Origin: Opisthocomus hoazin
Lineage: Eukaryota; Chordata; Aves; Opisthocomiformes; Opisthocomidae
Direction of reading: 5' to 3'
DNA length: 64,000 bases
NCBI RefSeq assembly: GCF_030867145.1
Contig: NC_134429.1
Location: 20,569,115 to 20,633,114, forward strand
A program made the position numbers and the translations under genes. The notes under the pieces are model-generated. The model saw only the letters and a list, made by a program, of their open reading frames with translations. It was not told where the DNA came from and made no database searches. Shown one piece after another: positions 26,301 through 37,620 of the stretch; position 1 is the stretch's first letter; every line of letters begins with the position of its first letter.

Positions 26301-29300
26301 TCCCAGTTGTTCATCACTTGCGGGGTTTATTACATTTTAGATGATACTATTAAACCCAGCCACCCCTAGAGATACCGGTTAGACTTTGTGAATCTAAAGT
26401 GTAGAAGACCATGAACGAGTCCCCAGAGCTGCTCCAATTTAGCAATGCAGTAATTTAAGTTTCCTTTAAAAAGACAACACATCGTAGCATTTTTTAATAT
26501 ATTTATAATTTGTTTACAAGCTCAATTTCCCTCCCTCCAGTACCTTTTAGGAATTACAAAACAAATGTATTTTCCCCCAATTTAGATCCTTTTTTTCTAT
26601 TTAGCAAACATTGATTTTTACTTCCTCCCCCGGTGCTTTTGTTCACTGCCAAAATTAACATGTCTCTTTGGTTGTGCTTTCCAGAGGGTCTGTCTGGGGA
26701 GGCTGCGGGACTGGGTCCCAGCACGGGAGTGGGTGCTTCTCCCTCCTCCCTGGCGCTGGTCGGTGCAGCTGCCCGCGGCAGCACCCGAGGGGGTTTGGTG
26801 CTGAGAGCGTCTTGGGGCCAGCACCAGCAGTCCAGGCCTGCCTCGTGCTTTACAGGGACTTTTATGAGGCTGTTCACTTGTAACCGTAGACACTAAAACG
26901 TAAAGTTTTAAAACGTTTTTGTTTCATGCCGCATGGTGGAGGGCCCAACCTTGCTGGCTCTGAGCTGGTTGCTGAAACCTTTTACAGCCCGGAGCTGCAG
27001 ACGTTGGCGAGACGCGCGGTCCCGAGGGGCTCGGCAGCATCCACTTCCAAGTGCCTGCTAGCCTGCTGCTTCCAGTAGCTGGACGGGCAGCTCGCTGGGC
27101 CCTGCCTGTCCTGAAGCGTGACCTGCTGAGGGTGGCAGAGCCCTGTCACAGTCCTGGACTTGACCCAGCGGGCAGCTTCAGGTTCCTCAGCAGCCGACGT
27201 GTCCTCAAAGGACAGGAGAGACCGCGGAAGCTCTCCAGCCCTGCTCAAAGGCAGGAGTAGCCACCCTCATCGTTTCGAACAGGCAAAGATGTGAACTCCT
27301 AAAATCTTCCCTTGCTGCAACTTGAGCCCACTTCCAGCGCCTGGAGACCAGAGGGAAAGCTCCCCCGGGCCAGGCTGCTGCATCAGGGCTGAGCTCCTGG
27401 AGCCGCCCGTGGCTGGGCTGGCCCTTGGCAGCGGTGCTGGCCCCAGGGCCAGCCGCACGCCTGGGGTTAACTGCGGGGCTGGAGCACGGGAAGCCCCTGT
27501 TGCGAGTGGCAGATCTGCAAGGAAAATTGAAAAGGAGCATTTTGGCCATGTGGTGCCCATAAAAACGAACGCAGAACGCTTCAAAAGTATATGAAATCTG
27601 CAGATAGGGTTTTTTATGTTTCAAAAGTGTTAAATATGAAAAAAAAAAACCCTCAACAGGAGTTTAAATAAACACAGGCAAGTGAGTCAGCAAGAAGATA
27701 TAAAATCATCAGGAAAGGCTGAGTTTGTTTTAATACAGGGATTACTGTAAACACTAGGAGTGCATGGTAACAATTTGTAGCCCATGTGTTTTGAAATATC
27801 ATAACTGGTGTCAATAAACACATTAAAATTCGACTTCAAAGGGCTTTGTGGATGTTTGGAGTGTCACGAAGACATTGCAAAACGGGGATTTTGGATGGAG
27901 ACAAGCATGGGAGCAGTCAAACACAGCTTCTACGTGAAGAAAGGGATCTTGTCAAGTTGTTAGAGCTAAGCATCTGTGATGGTGATTACTGCTTCTTCCT
28001 GGCTAAGCACTGCTCGCAGCCCCTGATTTCTTCCACGCTGTCTCCCGTGCCTTCCACCCCGACCTCCTTGCTCGTCTCTCCCACTGGTTTCGTCCCACTT
28101 CTCAGACTGAATTCTTTCGAGCAGGGCCTGCCCTTTGCTGCTTGTTTCTGCAGTCCTTGGGAAAGCCCGGCTGATGTCCAGGTGCTACCTCCATGTAAAG
28201 AAGCAGCTGGGTTTGTCTGCATGCCAGCATGACTTGTGGCACAGGGTAAGTGCTGTCCTCGTGCGCTGACGGGCTGGCTGGGTAGAGGCATCTCCCAGCG
28301 CGGCGGTGTTTGATGCGTTTGATTCTTCCGTGCGCTGTGGGCTGCTGCGCTGGGGCTTTAGGGCATGGAGCAGGCTGAGCAGCCCCCATCTGTCTGCCCC
28401 ACACACAGTTTCAGTGGTAGTATTCTGAACAGAAGACTTTTGTCCCTCTTCATTCAAACTTCCACTGGGTCGAAATGCGCTCTTTTTCTCCTTTTTTCTC
28501 TTCTTGTATTAATTTCCAATGCATATGGATTCACTCCGTAAACGCACTTCTGTTTGTCACACAAATCGTACGCGTGCTCCAGGGAGACGGTTCTGTAACT
28601 GGGCTCTGTCAGCTGCAAAAGCACAGAGTTCTAACACTTCAGCTTTAGCGCTTTAATGAATCCTTTGGTTTGTTTCTGGGGTATCCCAGAAGGTGGGCTG
28701 GCTCTCCGAAACGGGCTCTGCCCCCTCCCGAAGGAGACCTTGGCGTGGCAGCGTGCGCTGTGCCGCCAGGTGAGTAGGTGAGATCGCTGACGTCTCATAC
28801 TGTCTCTTCTACGAGCTCAGAGTACTTCAGCTGAACGCAGACAGTCATTTCCCTTATTGCAAACCCTATAGTGACAACGTTAATTCACCCCTGCCCTTTT
28901 TAAGGTGATTTATGGCAGAACCAATATGAGGGAACAGATGAGCATTCCTGCGTCTAGGTTCAACTGCCATTTAATGATCGCAGTCAATATTCCCTTGTTT
29001 TGAATACTCAACATCATGTTCAAAACCGAGTGCTTCGCTGTAAGCTGCGTGCAGACCACGCAGGATTAAATGGGGCTTCTAGTGTGATGCATATAACAAC
29101 CTCTTAAATGATTAGGACACCTGTTGACATTAATATAGAAGCATGCATGAAAACAAGTGTGCCACACACTGAAATATATGTACACAAATATTAAGAGGAT
29201 TAGAGAAATTGCTGAAATGGATAGAGTGCCGTTCAACACACACATGTCTGGAATCTAAGCAGAATGGAAATAACATACACAGAGCTGATCCTTTGTTGGA

Positions 29301-29436
29301 TGGTGCTTTTTTTCAGTGGTTCCTCTGGGGTATAAATGGCTCTGTACAAGGAGGTCATTTGCTTACACTTAAAATTTCTGTTTGATATATATCTTTGTTT
29401 GGAATCTGCCTCTGATTCGTAACCACCTTCATTTAG
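20400..29436. other. Intergenic stretch with small CpG patches
   Basis: No gene is supported. CpG-enriched patches occur at about 21,360-21,620, 24,280-24,440 and 27,000-27,510. Directly after the first patch, 21,625-21,750 is an AT-rich segment with TTTAATTATTAGCATTTCC, a homeodomain-type core, which could be a conserved regulatory element. Other open frames are short and without motifs. Confidence 0.55.
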
Positions 29437-29565
29437 TAGCTGCCACCTTTGCCATGTGAGCTGCAGGAACAAGTAATTAAATTTAACAGAAGCCACCCTT
29501 GCTTTGAAGCTGCCCTGGATTTAGAGCCACAAGGAGAAGCAATTAAACTCTGGCAGCCAAGGATT
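29437..29565. repeat. Degenerate two-unit tandem repeat
   Basis: Two related units of about 60-65 bases follow one another. Each starts with AGCTGCC, carries an (A/G)AG(T/C)AATTAAA core and ends with AGCCA. Substitutions and small gaps separate them, so the duplication is old. The repeated AATTAAA cores could be homeodomain binding sites, but that is inference. Confidence 0.45.
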
Positions 29566-30669
29566 CAAACTGAAGTTATGTAGTGACTTTTTTTTTAAGG
29601 ACTTTTTCTCTGTAAATGGGTTTGGATTGTCAGATCTGACTGGATTCAAAGCTGTAGAAATTTATTTCTTTGGGAAATCTTCTCTTGGAGCAAAGTTTAA
29701 AAAAATCCCAACAATTAGATGTGAAATGGGGATCGGTTGTGAGGGTCTAGGACATTTTTAATCCTTTTGAACAAGCTTCCAAAAACGAGTTTGTTCTTCT
29801 CAGTGAAGTGCTGAATGGCAAAGGGAAGCGTGGAAGGAAGACATCTGCATGTCTGTTTATTTGCAGGCAGGTCAGCTTGTCAGCAGCCTAGGATGGAGAT
29901 TCATTAGGGGAAGGCATTTCTTTGCACTAGAATGTATTACAAGCACTGTGTAAAGCTGTTGGGGGTTTTGAACCAGCAAGAGGCAGGAATTATTATTTCA
30001 CTTTTGTGATTTTACCAAAAAGTAGTCTTTAAATTAAAGGGAATAATACTCCAGAATGCCACACTCAGTGCCAAACATAGTTGTAACTATTTGAAAATAT
30101 TTTTAGGAGTTTCCTGTAAAAGATCAGAAAAGATTCAGTTGAAAAAGGTCTGCTTGCAATGCAGAGTTTACTCAGAAAAGCAAACTGTAATTCAGTTAAT
30201 ACATACAAGGCGGCAAAATTGTCCTAATCTTCATCAGCTCTTGGAAACGTTTGTAGAGCCTTAGCTAAGCCAGAGGCGCGTGTGAAAAATTTAATTATTG
30301 TCATGCATGTCTTTTGCAATACATGCTTTTCTGTTCTGAGAAAAAAAAAATGCTCACGATCTCATTACAGGGATACGTTCATGGTTCATGATCTGTGGAT
30401 CAGACTCGGCGAGCTGATAGTCCTCTGACTGGAGTCATGGTAAAGCTGCACTGGCCATACCCAGGGCAGTGTCCGGGATCAGGTAACTTGCTGGGAAAAT
30501 GTCTTATTGTATCACGGGCCATGATGAGGTAGCTGGGGGCAGACACTTTGGAACCGGCAAGCTGTAGGTCCTGAAGATGACTTCCCTAGCAATGGTGACC
30601 AGTCTGTAAGAGGGGAATGGGCAAACAGTGCTGAGGAGCCACTCTGGGGAGCCACCAGCTCTGCGAAGA
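29566..30669. other. Region upstream of the ACTRT2-like pair
   Basis: No exon was recognised. The last 40 bases before the actin-like start codon form an open extension in the same frame (from a GTG at 30,628) without family similarity, so I treat it as 5' leader. No TATA box could be assigned with confidence. Confidence 0.4.
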
Positions 30670-31796
30670 ATGTTTGACCCCAGCGTTTTGGATGTCCCAG
30701 CTGTAATTTTTGACAGGGGGTCTGGGTTATTCAAAGCGGGTATCGCAGGTGACAGTGGCCCAAGGTCTATTTTTACAGCAATTGTTGGTCGCTCAAAAGT
30801 CAAACCTACAATGCTGGGAGCTGGGCAGAAAGAATGTTACATTGGAGAAGTCCAAAAAGAGGGATCCTGTCTTTGAATTATCTAATTGACCGTGGCATAG
30901 TTGCATCCTGGGATGATCTGGAACTGATCTGGAGACATGTCTATGAGTGTGAGCTGAGAATCAGAGCCAGTGAAAGGCCAGTGCTGCTGACTGAAGCCCC
31001 CCTCAATCCTCTGCAGAACCGGGAAAAAATGGCAGAGATCATGTTCGAAGGCTTCGCAGTGCCGGCTACATACATGGCAGTCCAGGCAACTCTGGCACTC
31101 TATGCCTCGGCCCGTGTGACCGGAATAGTCATGGACAGTGGGGATGGTGTGACCCACACTGTCCCCTTACACGAAGGATACTGTTTACCCCATGCTGTCT
31201 CCAGGCTGGATATTGCTGGCCGGGATATCACCGAATATCTTATGAAGCTTCTTTTGGAGAGTGGACACACTTTTGTTAGCACAGCTGAAAGGAAAATTGT
31301 GAGAGATATCAAAGAGAAGTTGTGCTACGTAGCTTTAGACCCTATCCAAGAAATGAAAATAAAGCCAGAAAAAATCATGAAAGAATACGAATTGCCTGAC
31401 AACAATATCATCCAGATAGGCAGCCAGCTCTTTCGTGCACCAGAGACCCTTTTCAAGCCTGCAAACACTGGAGTTGAAGCTCCTGGCACGCACAAAATGA
31501 TCTTCAACAGCATCATGAAGAGTGACATCGACGTGTGCAGGAATCTTTATGGCAACATCCTGCTCTCAGGTGGGTCCACGCTCTTCCCCAGCCTGGAGGA
31601 ACAGATCCTGAAGGAGATGAAGCTGCAAATGCCTGCTGGCATGTTTGTGAGGATCATTGCACCCCCCAAGAGAAAAAACTGCATGTGGATTGGGGCCTCC
31701 ATCCTCACCTGCCTGGCACCTTTCAGAAAGATGTGGGTCACCGTGAGCGATTACTGGGATTTTGGGGCAGCCGTCATTCACCGAAAATGCTTTTAA
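30670..31796 (+). pseudogene. ACTRT2: Actin-related protein T2-like gene, copy A, frameshifted
   Basis: This is an intronless actin-fold gene. From ATG at 30,670 it reads MFDPSVLDVPAVIFDRGSG, close to my memory of the human ACTRT2 start (MFNPHALDSPAVIFDNGSG). Phosphate loop 1 is DRGSG at residues 15-19. After YIGE (about residue 60), roughly 8 bases present in copy B are missing. The reading frame shifts and the first frame stops at 30,874-30,876. The remainder is open in another frame to 31,796. It has KRGILSL, WDDLELIWRHVYE, phosphate loop 2 DSGDGVT, the adenosine-site GGSTLF, WIGASIL and the actin-type C-terminus HRKCF. Without the frameshift it would be about 372 residues, near the family's 377. 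ACTRT proteins are testis-specific parts of the sperm perinuclear theca. The frameshift could be true decay or a sequencing error. A product from a downstream ATG (30,834) would lack phosphate loop 1. Confidence 0.9.
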
Positions 31797-32492
31797 GGAG
31801 AACGTCAGACCGAGCGAGCGGCTTGCTCGGCTTGCTAGGACGATGTACGAGCAGGAAACCCTGCCAAGAGCTAACTGACCTAAAAGGTGCTATAGCTGCT
31901 TGTGCGTTTGTTGGCTGACAAAACCTGTATGAAAACAAAACATTGAAAACTTTGGTAATGACGATCTTATTATCATCCCCCTTCCTCTTCCCCTAGCCCT
32001 CCGCAGAGTTTACAGGTGTGCACGTGTCACCGGGATGCAGCAGCTCCTCAACCGCCTCGCCGTCTGCCTTGGAGTCAGGTGGGTTGTAGCACACCTCCTC
32101 TGCTGGGGGATTCCTCCCTCTAAGGTCTCTGAGATATCTGGGGTTTCCATTCTAGAAGTAGCTCTCATGTTATTTTTGACGTCATTAAAAATGTTTCCTT
32201 TAGAAACCCAGCAAAACCCCAAACAGAATCCAAATACAAATCAATGCAAATGCAATTACTGTAACCGACCCTCCCCTGTGCCTGAGGGTCTGAAAAAATC
32301 CATTGATTCTCGGCTGTAATTTATCTGGGAGGTAAGAACACCCAGTTTCACTTCCAAGTACTATCCCTGGACCAAAACGCTCCCTGGAGGGAGCGGCGTT
32401 GCCGGGGCGGCTGCGGAGGAGGATTGTGAGCTCAGCCCAGATCTGCTGCAGGATCTAGAACGCTTCTCCAGGCACAGCACCATCCTGCCAGC
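31797..32492. other. Spacer between the two actin-related copies
   Basis: About 0.7 kb without a recognised exon or AATAAA signal for copy A. The last 130 bases before copy B are G+C-rich (GGAGCGGCGTTGCCGGGGC and following) and could hold its promoter, but no TATA box was seen. Confidence 0.4.
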
Positions 32493-33613
32493 ATGTCCGA
32501 CGCCGCGGTGGCAGGGACCCCAGCAGTGGTTTTCGACTTCGGCTCTGGACAGCGTAAGGCCGGTCTGTCAGGGGAACAGGCACCCCGTTCGGTGATTTCT
32601 ACCGTTGTGGGATACCCCAAATTCAAACTTGTCATGCTCGGGGTGAATCAGAAGGACTGCTATATCGGGGAAGAAGCGCAGTCCAAAAGGGGCATTTTGT
32701 CCTTCTTGCCCTGTGGAAAATGGGGTAGTTACATCCTGGGACGACATGGAGAAGATTTGGAGATACCTGTATGAACATGAACGCTAAACTGAGCGAGAGG
32801 CCAGCGCTGCTGACCGAGACCCCACTCAATCCTTTGTCCCACCGAGACAAAATGGCTGAGACGATGTTCGAAAGCTTCCAGGTGCCTGCCCTCTTCGTGA
32901 CTCTGCAGGCGCTGACGGCCCTGTACGCCTCTGCCCGCCCAACTGGACTGGTGCTGGACAGTGGTGATGGTGTCACCGTCACCGTCCCAGTCTACGAAGG
33001 CCGGTGTCTGCTACATGGCATTACCAGGCTGGACTTTGCAGGCAGAGGTGTCACCAAATACCTTGCTAGGCTGCTCTTGGAGACCGGGCACTCCTTTGTC
33101 AGCACAGCAGGGAAGGGAATGGTCAGGGATATGAAGGAGAAGCTGTGCTATGTTGCTTTAGATCCTAGCCAAAATATGCAGCCTGAAAAACTTAACTGCG
33201 AGTACATTGTCCCTGACGGAAGGGCTGTCAAGGTGGGAGACCAGCTATTCCGAGCTCCTGAAGCGCTTTTTGTGCCTGCGGAGGCAGAAATCCCAGGGCC
33301 AGGCGTTGGGAGGATGGTCCTCTGGAGCATCACCAGGTGTCACGAGCATACCCAGTCCAATCTCCTAAGGAACGTGCTGTTATGGGGCGGGTCAACTCTT
33401 TTCCATGGTTTCAAGGAGAGGCTTCTGAAGGAGCTCCAGACAGGACTTCCCAACGCAACTCACATCAAGATCATCTCGCCGCAAGATCGGATGTACTCTG
33501 CGTGGATTGGAGCTTCCATTCTTGCCAGCTTGAGAACATTTAGGAATATGTGGGTTACCAGGGAAGATTATAATGAGGTTGGACCAACAGTACTTCAGAG
33601 AAAATGCTTTTGA
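32493..33613 (+). pseudogene. ACTRT2: Actin-related protein T2-like gene, copy B, twice frameshifted
   Basis: This is a second intronless actin-related gene in tandem with copy A. ATG at 32,493 opens MSDAAVAGTPAVVFDFGSG, with phosphate loop 1 (DFGSG) at residues 15-19, and the frame continues to YIGEEAQSKRGILS. Then about 2 bases seem to be missing near 32,703-32,712. The family sequence VENGVVTSWDDMEKIWRYLY is readable in a second frame. A second shift near 32,783-32,790 moves to the frame used to the end. That frame has LSERPALLTETPLNPL, DSGDGVT, GGSTLF, WIGASIL and C-terminal QRKCF, with TGA at 33,611-33,613. Copies A and B are clearly related but only about 60% identical over the N-terminal part by eye, so the duplication is old. 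Copy A looks closer to mammalian ACTRT2 at the N-terminus. As read, B cannot make a full actin fold. Confidence 0.88.
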
Positions 33614-33678
33614 AAATTTCAGTAGGACCATCCAGGAATTTTTTTTTAAGCGCCAATCTGAACAGATGGAGAGCAGTT

Positions 33679-33684
33679 AATAAA
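33679..33684 (+). terminator. Poly(A) signal AATAAA for copy B
   Basis: A canonical AATAAA lies 66 bases after the stop codon of copy B, in TTAATAAATCAGTG. Its spacing suits a short 3' UTR. It is a candidate only, because such hexamers also occur by chance. Confidence 0.45.
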
Positions 33685-36539
33685 TCAGTGCAAAAATAAT
33701 TGATTTATAGTAAGGGATTTTATAGCTTACTAAAGAAAGTTCCCTTGTGCATTGGGTTGAAGAAAGAGTCCTTGTTCAGAGCGTTTTTGCTATCCAAGAT
33801 GTTGGTTTTAATTCTAGAAATGTGTTGATCCCTGCTAGAACTGCAAACAGTTTGTCAGACTTTTAAACACTCGAGAACAAGCCACCTCCATCCCATGCCC
33901 GTGGGGGCTGGCTCCTTGCCATTCACCGTAAACTTCCAACGAGTGGAAAGAGACCTCTCTGATGGAGAACCAGAAGGCTTGGGGGTATTGCTGACCCTTC
34001 CCCATAGCACTGGAGATCTGCTCTAGCAGCTGTGGAGGAGCTCGGAGGGGACGGAACTTCTAAATTTGTTTTTGCTCATGACCTGAGAACAAGTTGGTCT
34101 GGCTGTTAGAGCAGAGCCCTCGGACCTGGAGAGTCTCTGTGCCATCAGCAGCCTTGCCGTGTGATTTGCCATGTCACATCACGTAAAACGTTGCCCCTGT
34201 TTGTCCATCTGTGGGGTTTCACTAATATTCTAGCATAAGCACTACATGAGACTACATTTAGATAATTTAATATAATGTTAATTAAAATTAGGAAATTAAT
34301 TAGAGAGCTCAAGGTGAAAGGTATCTACTTTGGGTTTATTCTTGGAGGACTCCTGAACAAATGTTTTGATGTCAGGTATCTAAGAGAAGGTGGAGGCCTT
34401 GGTCCCTAGCTGACACGGATTCTCTTTCGGGAAAAGCTGAATATGTTAGGAGGAAGTGTTACTCCTCTACCTTATCACCATCACAGAGCTAGAGAAAGTG
34501 GCAAAATAATCCTGCAAATATTTGCTTGAATTACTAAGCAAATCTGCCTTGCCAAGCTCATTTTTACAAACAATTCCACTAAATAAGCTTAACTAACATA
34601 AATATCATGGCTAACTGGTTGGATTTCCAAAGTGAACTTACGAAATTCCTAACAAAGGTGTGAATTTTCAGTGGTGAAATTTGCATTCAAATAAACAACC
34701 TTAAAATTATGCGTTTACAGTGATCACCTTTATCCACACCTGCAAAGACATGCACTGCATCCAGTCAGGCAAGAGAGATCTCGTCATCATTTGTGAAACT
34801 AATTTGCACTATGATTTCTATATTGTTCAAAGAGTATTTGGAAAAAAAAAAAGCCTCAAGATAAACCTGAGAACTTCTTGAATTTGTCCAACACTAAAGG
34901 GAAAACAGGAAAAGAGCTGAAAGCTGTCCTGTTAATTATTCGATGCAGTGTCTGGCTATTTTCATTCCGCTCCGGAGATGAATCTTCAAACTCATGGATG
35001 CCCTCTGCTGCCTTGGGACTGATTAGTCAACTGTCACCTCCTCTCGCTGCCCTTTGAAGGATAACAGCACGCTTCTCCTTTCCTACAGGACATTTACAAG
35101 TGCCCTGAAGAGAGGCACGTCTAAGCCCGTGCTCAGGTGTCCACCGAGCCCTGGAGCGCTTCCTCAGCAGGGCAAGAGGAAAAATACAAAGGGCTGAAAG
35201 ACCCAGCTGCGGAGGACGTGGGCAGGGGAGTGGAGGCCGATTTGTGGATGCCTCCAGCAGTAACTACGGCAAGACCCACCTAACCTCATCTTCCTCAACG
35301 ATCAGAGTGACAGCATAAAGCAAAGCCTGGAGTACAGCACATGGCTTTCCTGCTCCGCTGGGGCCCCAAGGCTTCAGAAAGTTGAGATCTACATTACTCC
35401 ATCAAGTTAATTCAAGTGTTCAGAGCACTTTTAGAGCTGTTCTGAAATCAGAATCAGCAATCTTCGATCTTTCTTCTATTACAGTATGTTACCTTTTAGC
35501 AGCCCACTGGAAATGTGTAAACAAACGAGGTACAACTGTAGACAGTTTAAATATTTTACAGCTCACTGACTTCCATATGAGGAGGGATTTGGAGTAACTT
35601 AAGTGTTTAGACTCCTGCTCCAATAATCTAATGCAAATAAAAATGCAAAAAACAGTGTGCTGGAAAGCAGAGGGAAGCAGGGCGAAGAGTGCAGCTCAAA
35701 GTTGTGGTCAGGAAGGAGAAAAGAAAAGGAAGAAGCGTGATAACTCTGCAACCCCAGGTGCAGACGCAGAGCGTGTTTGGAGAGTGACACCTAGCAGAGC
35801 TCTGTATGAGATTTCACCCTCGCAGAACATGATATTGCCTGATGTAATCCAGGATGGATTCACCGATGCCAAACTTGTTTTACATCAGGGGACCTGCTTC
35901 AGCTCCTCCCCGCTGAAAATCATTCAACAAACCGTTATTACAGGGTGCCCGTAGCACTGGTTTGGCCTGGCTGTTTCCATTTACCTCTTAGATGTGACTT
36001 TGCTCAAGGACGCACAACGAGATAGCAGCGGCTGGCATGTGCGCCGTGGCTCCAGACTTGATATCAGCCTCTTCGGTCTCTTGGTCACCTTGTGCCTCCA
36101 TCACTGTGCAGGGCACGGGAAATTCATTACTTTGTTTACATTTCATTTTTGCTTTGAAGGCATCTGTGGTCTCAGTCATTTGGGACCTGATTCCCTCCGC
36201 CCTCACGCCGTCCAAAACAAATTGCAAGAATCCTTGCTCTGATGCCTTTCCACCTGTGCGCTACCTGTCCTGTGGATACGCAGAGGATTTAAATTGTGAA
36301 TGCCTGGGATCTTTCCAGCCTCAGGAAAGCAACACCAGTCTGATGAATGTGGGTCTGGTTTCAGCGATTAGAGAGGCCTGAGTTAATTCCTAGATTTACC
36401 AGTGATTTGTAGTGGAATGAAAAGTTTAATCTTGGGCACATCAGATACTGGTTTCCACTCATAAACGCTCGTCTTCTGTTCCATCCTTCACTCGTCCTGC
36501 AAGCGATTTGGGAGAAGTGTTGTCTCTTGCTTTAAGGAC
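33685..36539. other. Intergenic stretch with an AT-rich homeodomain-site cluster
   Basis: No gene was recognised. The segment at about 34,245-34,305 packs several TAAT or ATTA cores (TTAATATAATGTTAATTAAA and GAAATTAATTAG) into 60 bases. This is a typical composition for a developmental enhancer, but it is also compatible with simple AT-rich sequence. Confidence 0.4.
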
Positions 36540-37217
36540 ATGTTTCAGTGCAAAGATCTGGATCTCTGGGGCCAGGAGATCAGAAACACGCAATCGTTTG
36601 TGAAGTTTGCGCTGGAATTACATAAAAATCTCAACCTGCTCCTGGTAATTTTTTCCCTCCCTCCGCAAGTCTCATTTAAGTTTCAATCCAGCAGCAGCTC
36701 TTTATTTTCTTTTAAATGTCAAACAATTCATCATTTTGCACTTTCCCCATTCCCTGTGAATTTGAAGGTTTTATTGGTACGCAGTAATGTCAGCCTGGGA
36801 CAATGCGCACTGATTACCCAAAACAATGTGCTTCTTGTCACCCTGCCCATTTCTGCTTGCGAGCTCTCGAGAACTGTACAAGAGCTCTTGCTTTCTCCCT
36901 CTCCTCACTGTTATCATGTGCACAATAAAAGGCTGGATTCAAATATACACGAGACAAATAATGACTATCTTTATTATTCAGCCCTCCTGTCCCCTGCCCT
37001 CACCCATGCTGAGCCGGGTGAGCACGCTGCTCTGAAAGGTGCCCTCACCCCTGCCTTGCAGCTCGCGGCTCTCGAGGAGGATGATGATGGACGGGCAGCT
37101 GGTTCCGATGGCAGCCGGAGGGACGGTGCCAAGCACATCCCTTCAGAGCGGGGGGACACGAGCCCCTTTGTCTCCGCAAGCGGGGCGATGCTTCGGGCAC
37201 CGCGCAGAGGGGCCTGA
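36540..37217 (+). other. 225-codon open frame, coding status doubtful
   Basis: An ATG-started frame runs 225 codons through sequence that changes from AT-rich to G+C-rich, unusually long for the background. The predicted protein starts MFQCKDLDLWGQEIRN, has serine- and leucine-rich middle parts, and ends in an acidic then basic tail (ALEEDDDGRAAG, MLRAPRRGA). I see no domain, signal peptide or known family, and no obvious promoter or splice context. The second half lies in a CpG-rich patch (37,050-37,620), where stop codons are rare. It may be a chance frame or part of a non-coding transcript. Confidence 0.15.
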
Positions 37218-37620
37218 GCTCACGGAAATGCCGCGCTCGCCGTCCGACCACGCCAGGGCTGGCAGCCATGCGCAGCGAGCAAGGTCAGATCCGAATTGCC
37301 CGGGTAAATTAGGTGTTTGTTCACCACATGAGGTCGGAATGAAGCGATGCCAGCAGGCCAGCGTGTGCAGCCCACCGCCGACAGACCAGCAGCGGTCAAA
37401 GATGCTCGGCAGCGTGGCCGTGCAGAGCGGCGGCCATCCCGAAGCCCAGCGCAGACCCGGCGCAGCCAGGAATGCCGGAGAAGGAGCGGTAAGGCGAAGG
37501 CTCTGCACCAGGCAGCCTTTGTGGGGGTGTCCTGCAGAGGCGGGGGTGGAAACCACGCTCAGACGTGGCCAGAAAGGGCAACCAACGGCAGATAAACCCC
37601 AGTCCTGCTGGTGAGTACGG
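37050..37620. promoter_or_regulatory. Small CpG-rich patch
   Basis: CpG density rises sharply over about 550 bases (for example CTCGCGGCTCTCGAGG and GCCGCGCTCGCCGTCCGACC), with AT-rich flanks. It could be a small CpG island serving an unannotated or distal regulatory transcript. No gene start can be tied to it. Confidence 0.35.

Noticed and set aside
30850-32790. Short introns as an explanation for the frame changes in the actin-like copies
   Set aside because: The missing bases are about 8 and about 2, with no GT...AG pair of usable length, and ACTRT2 is intronless in mammals. Indels or sequence error are simpler.
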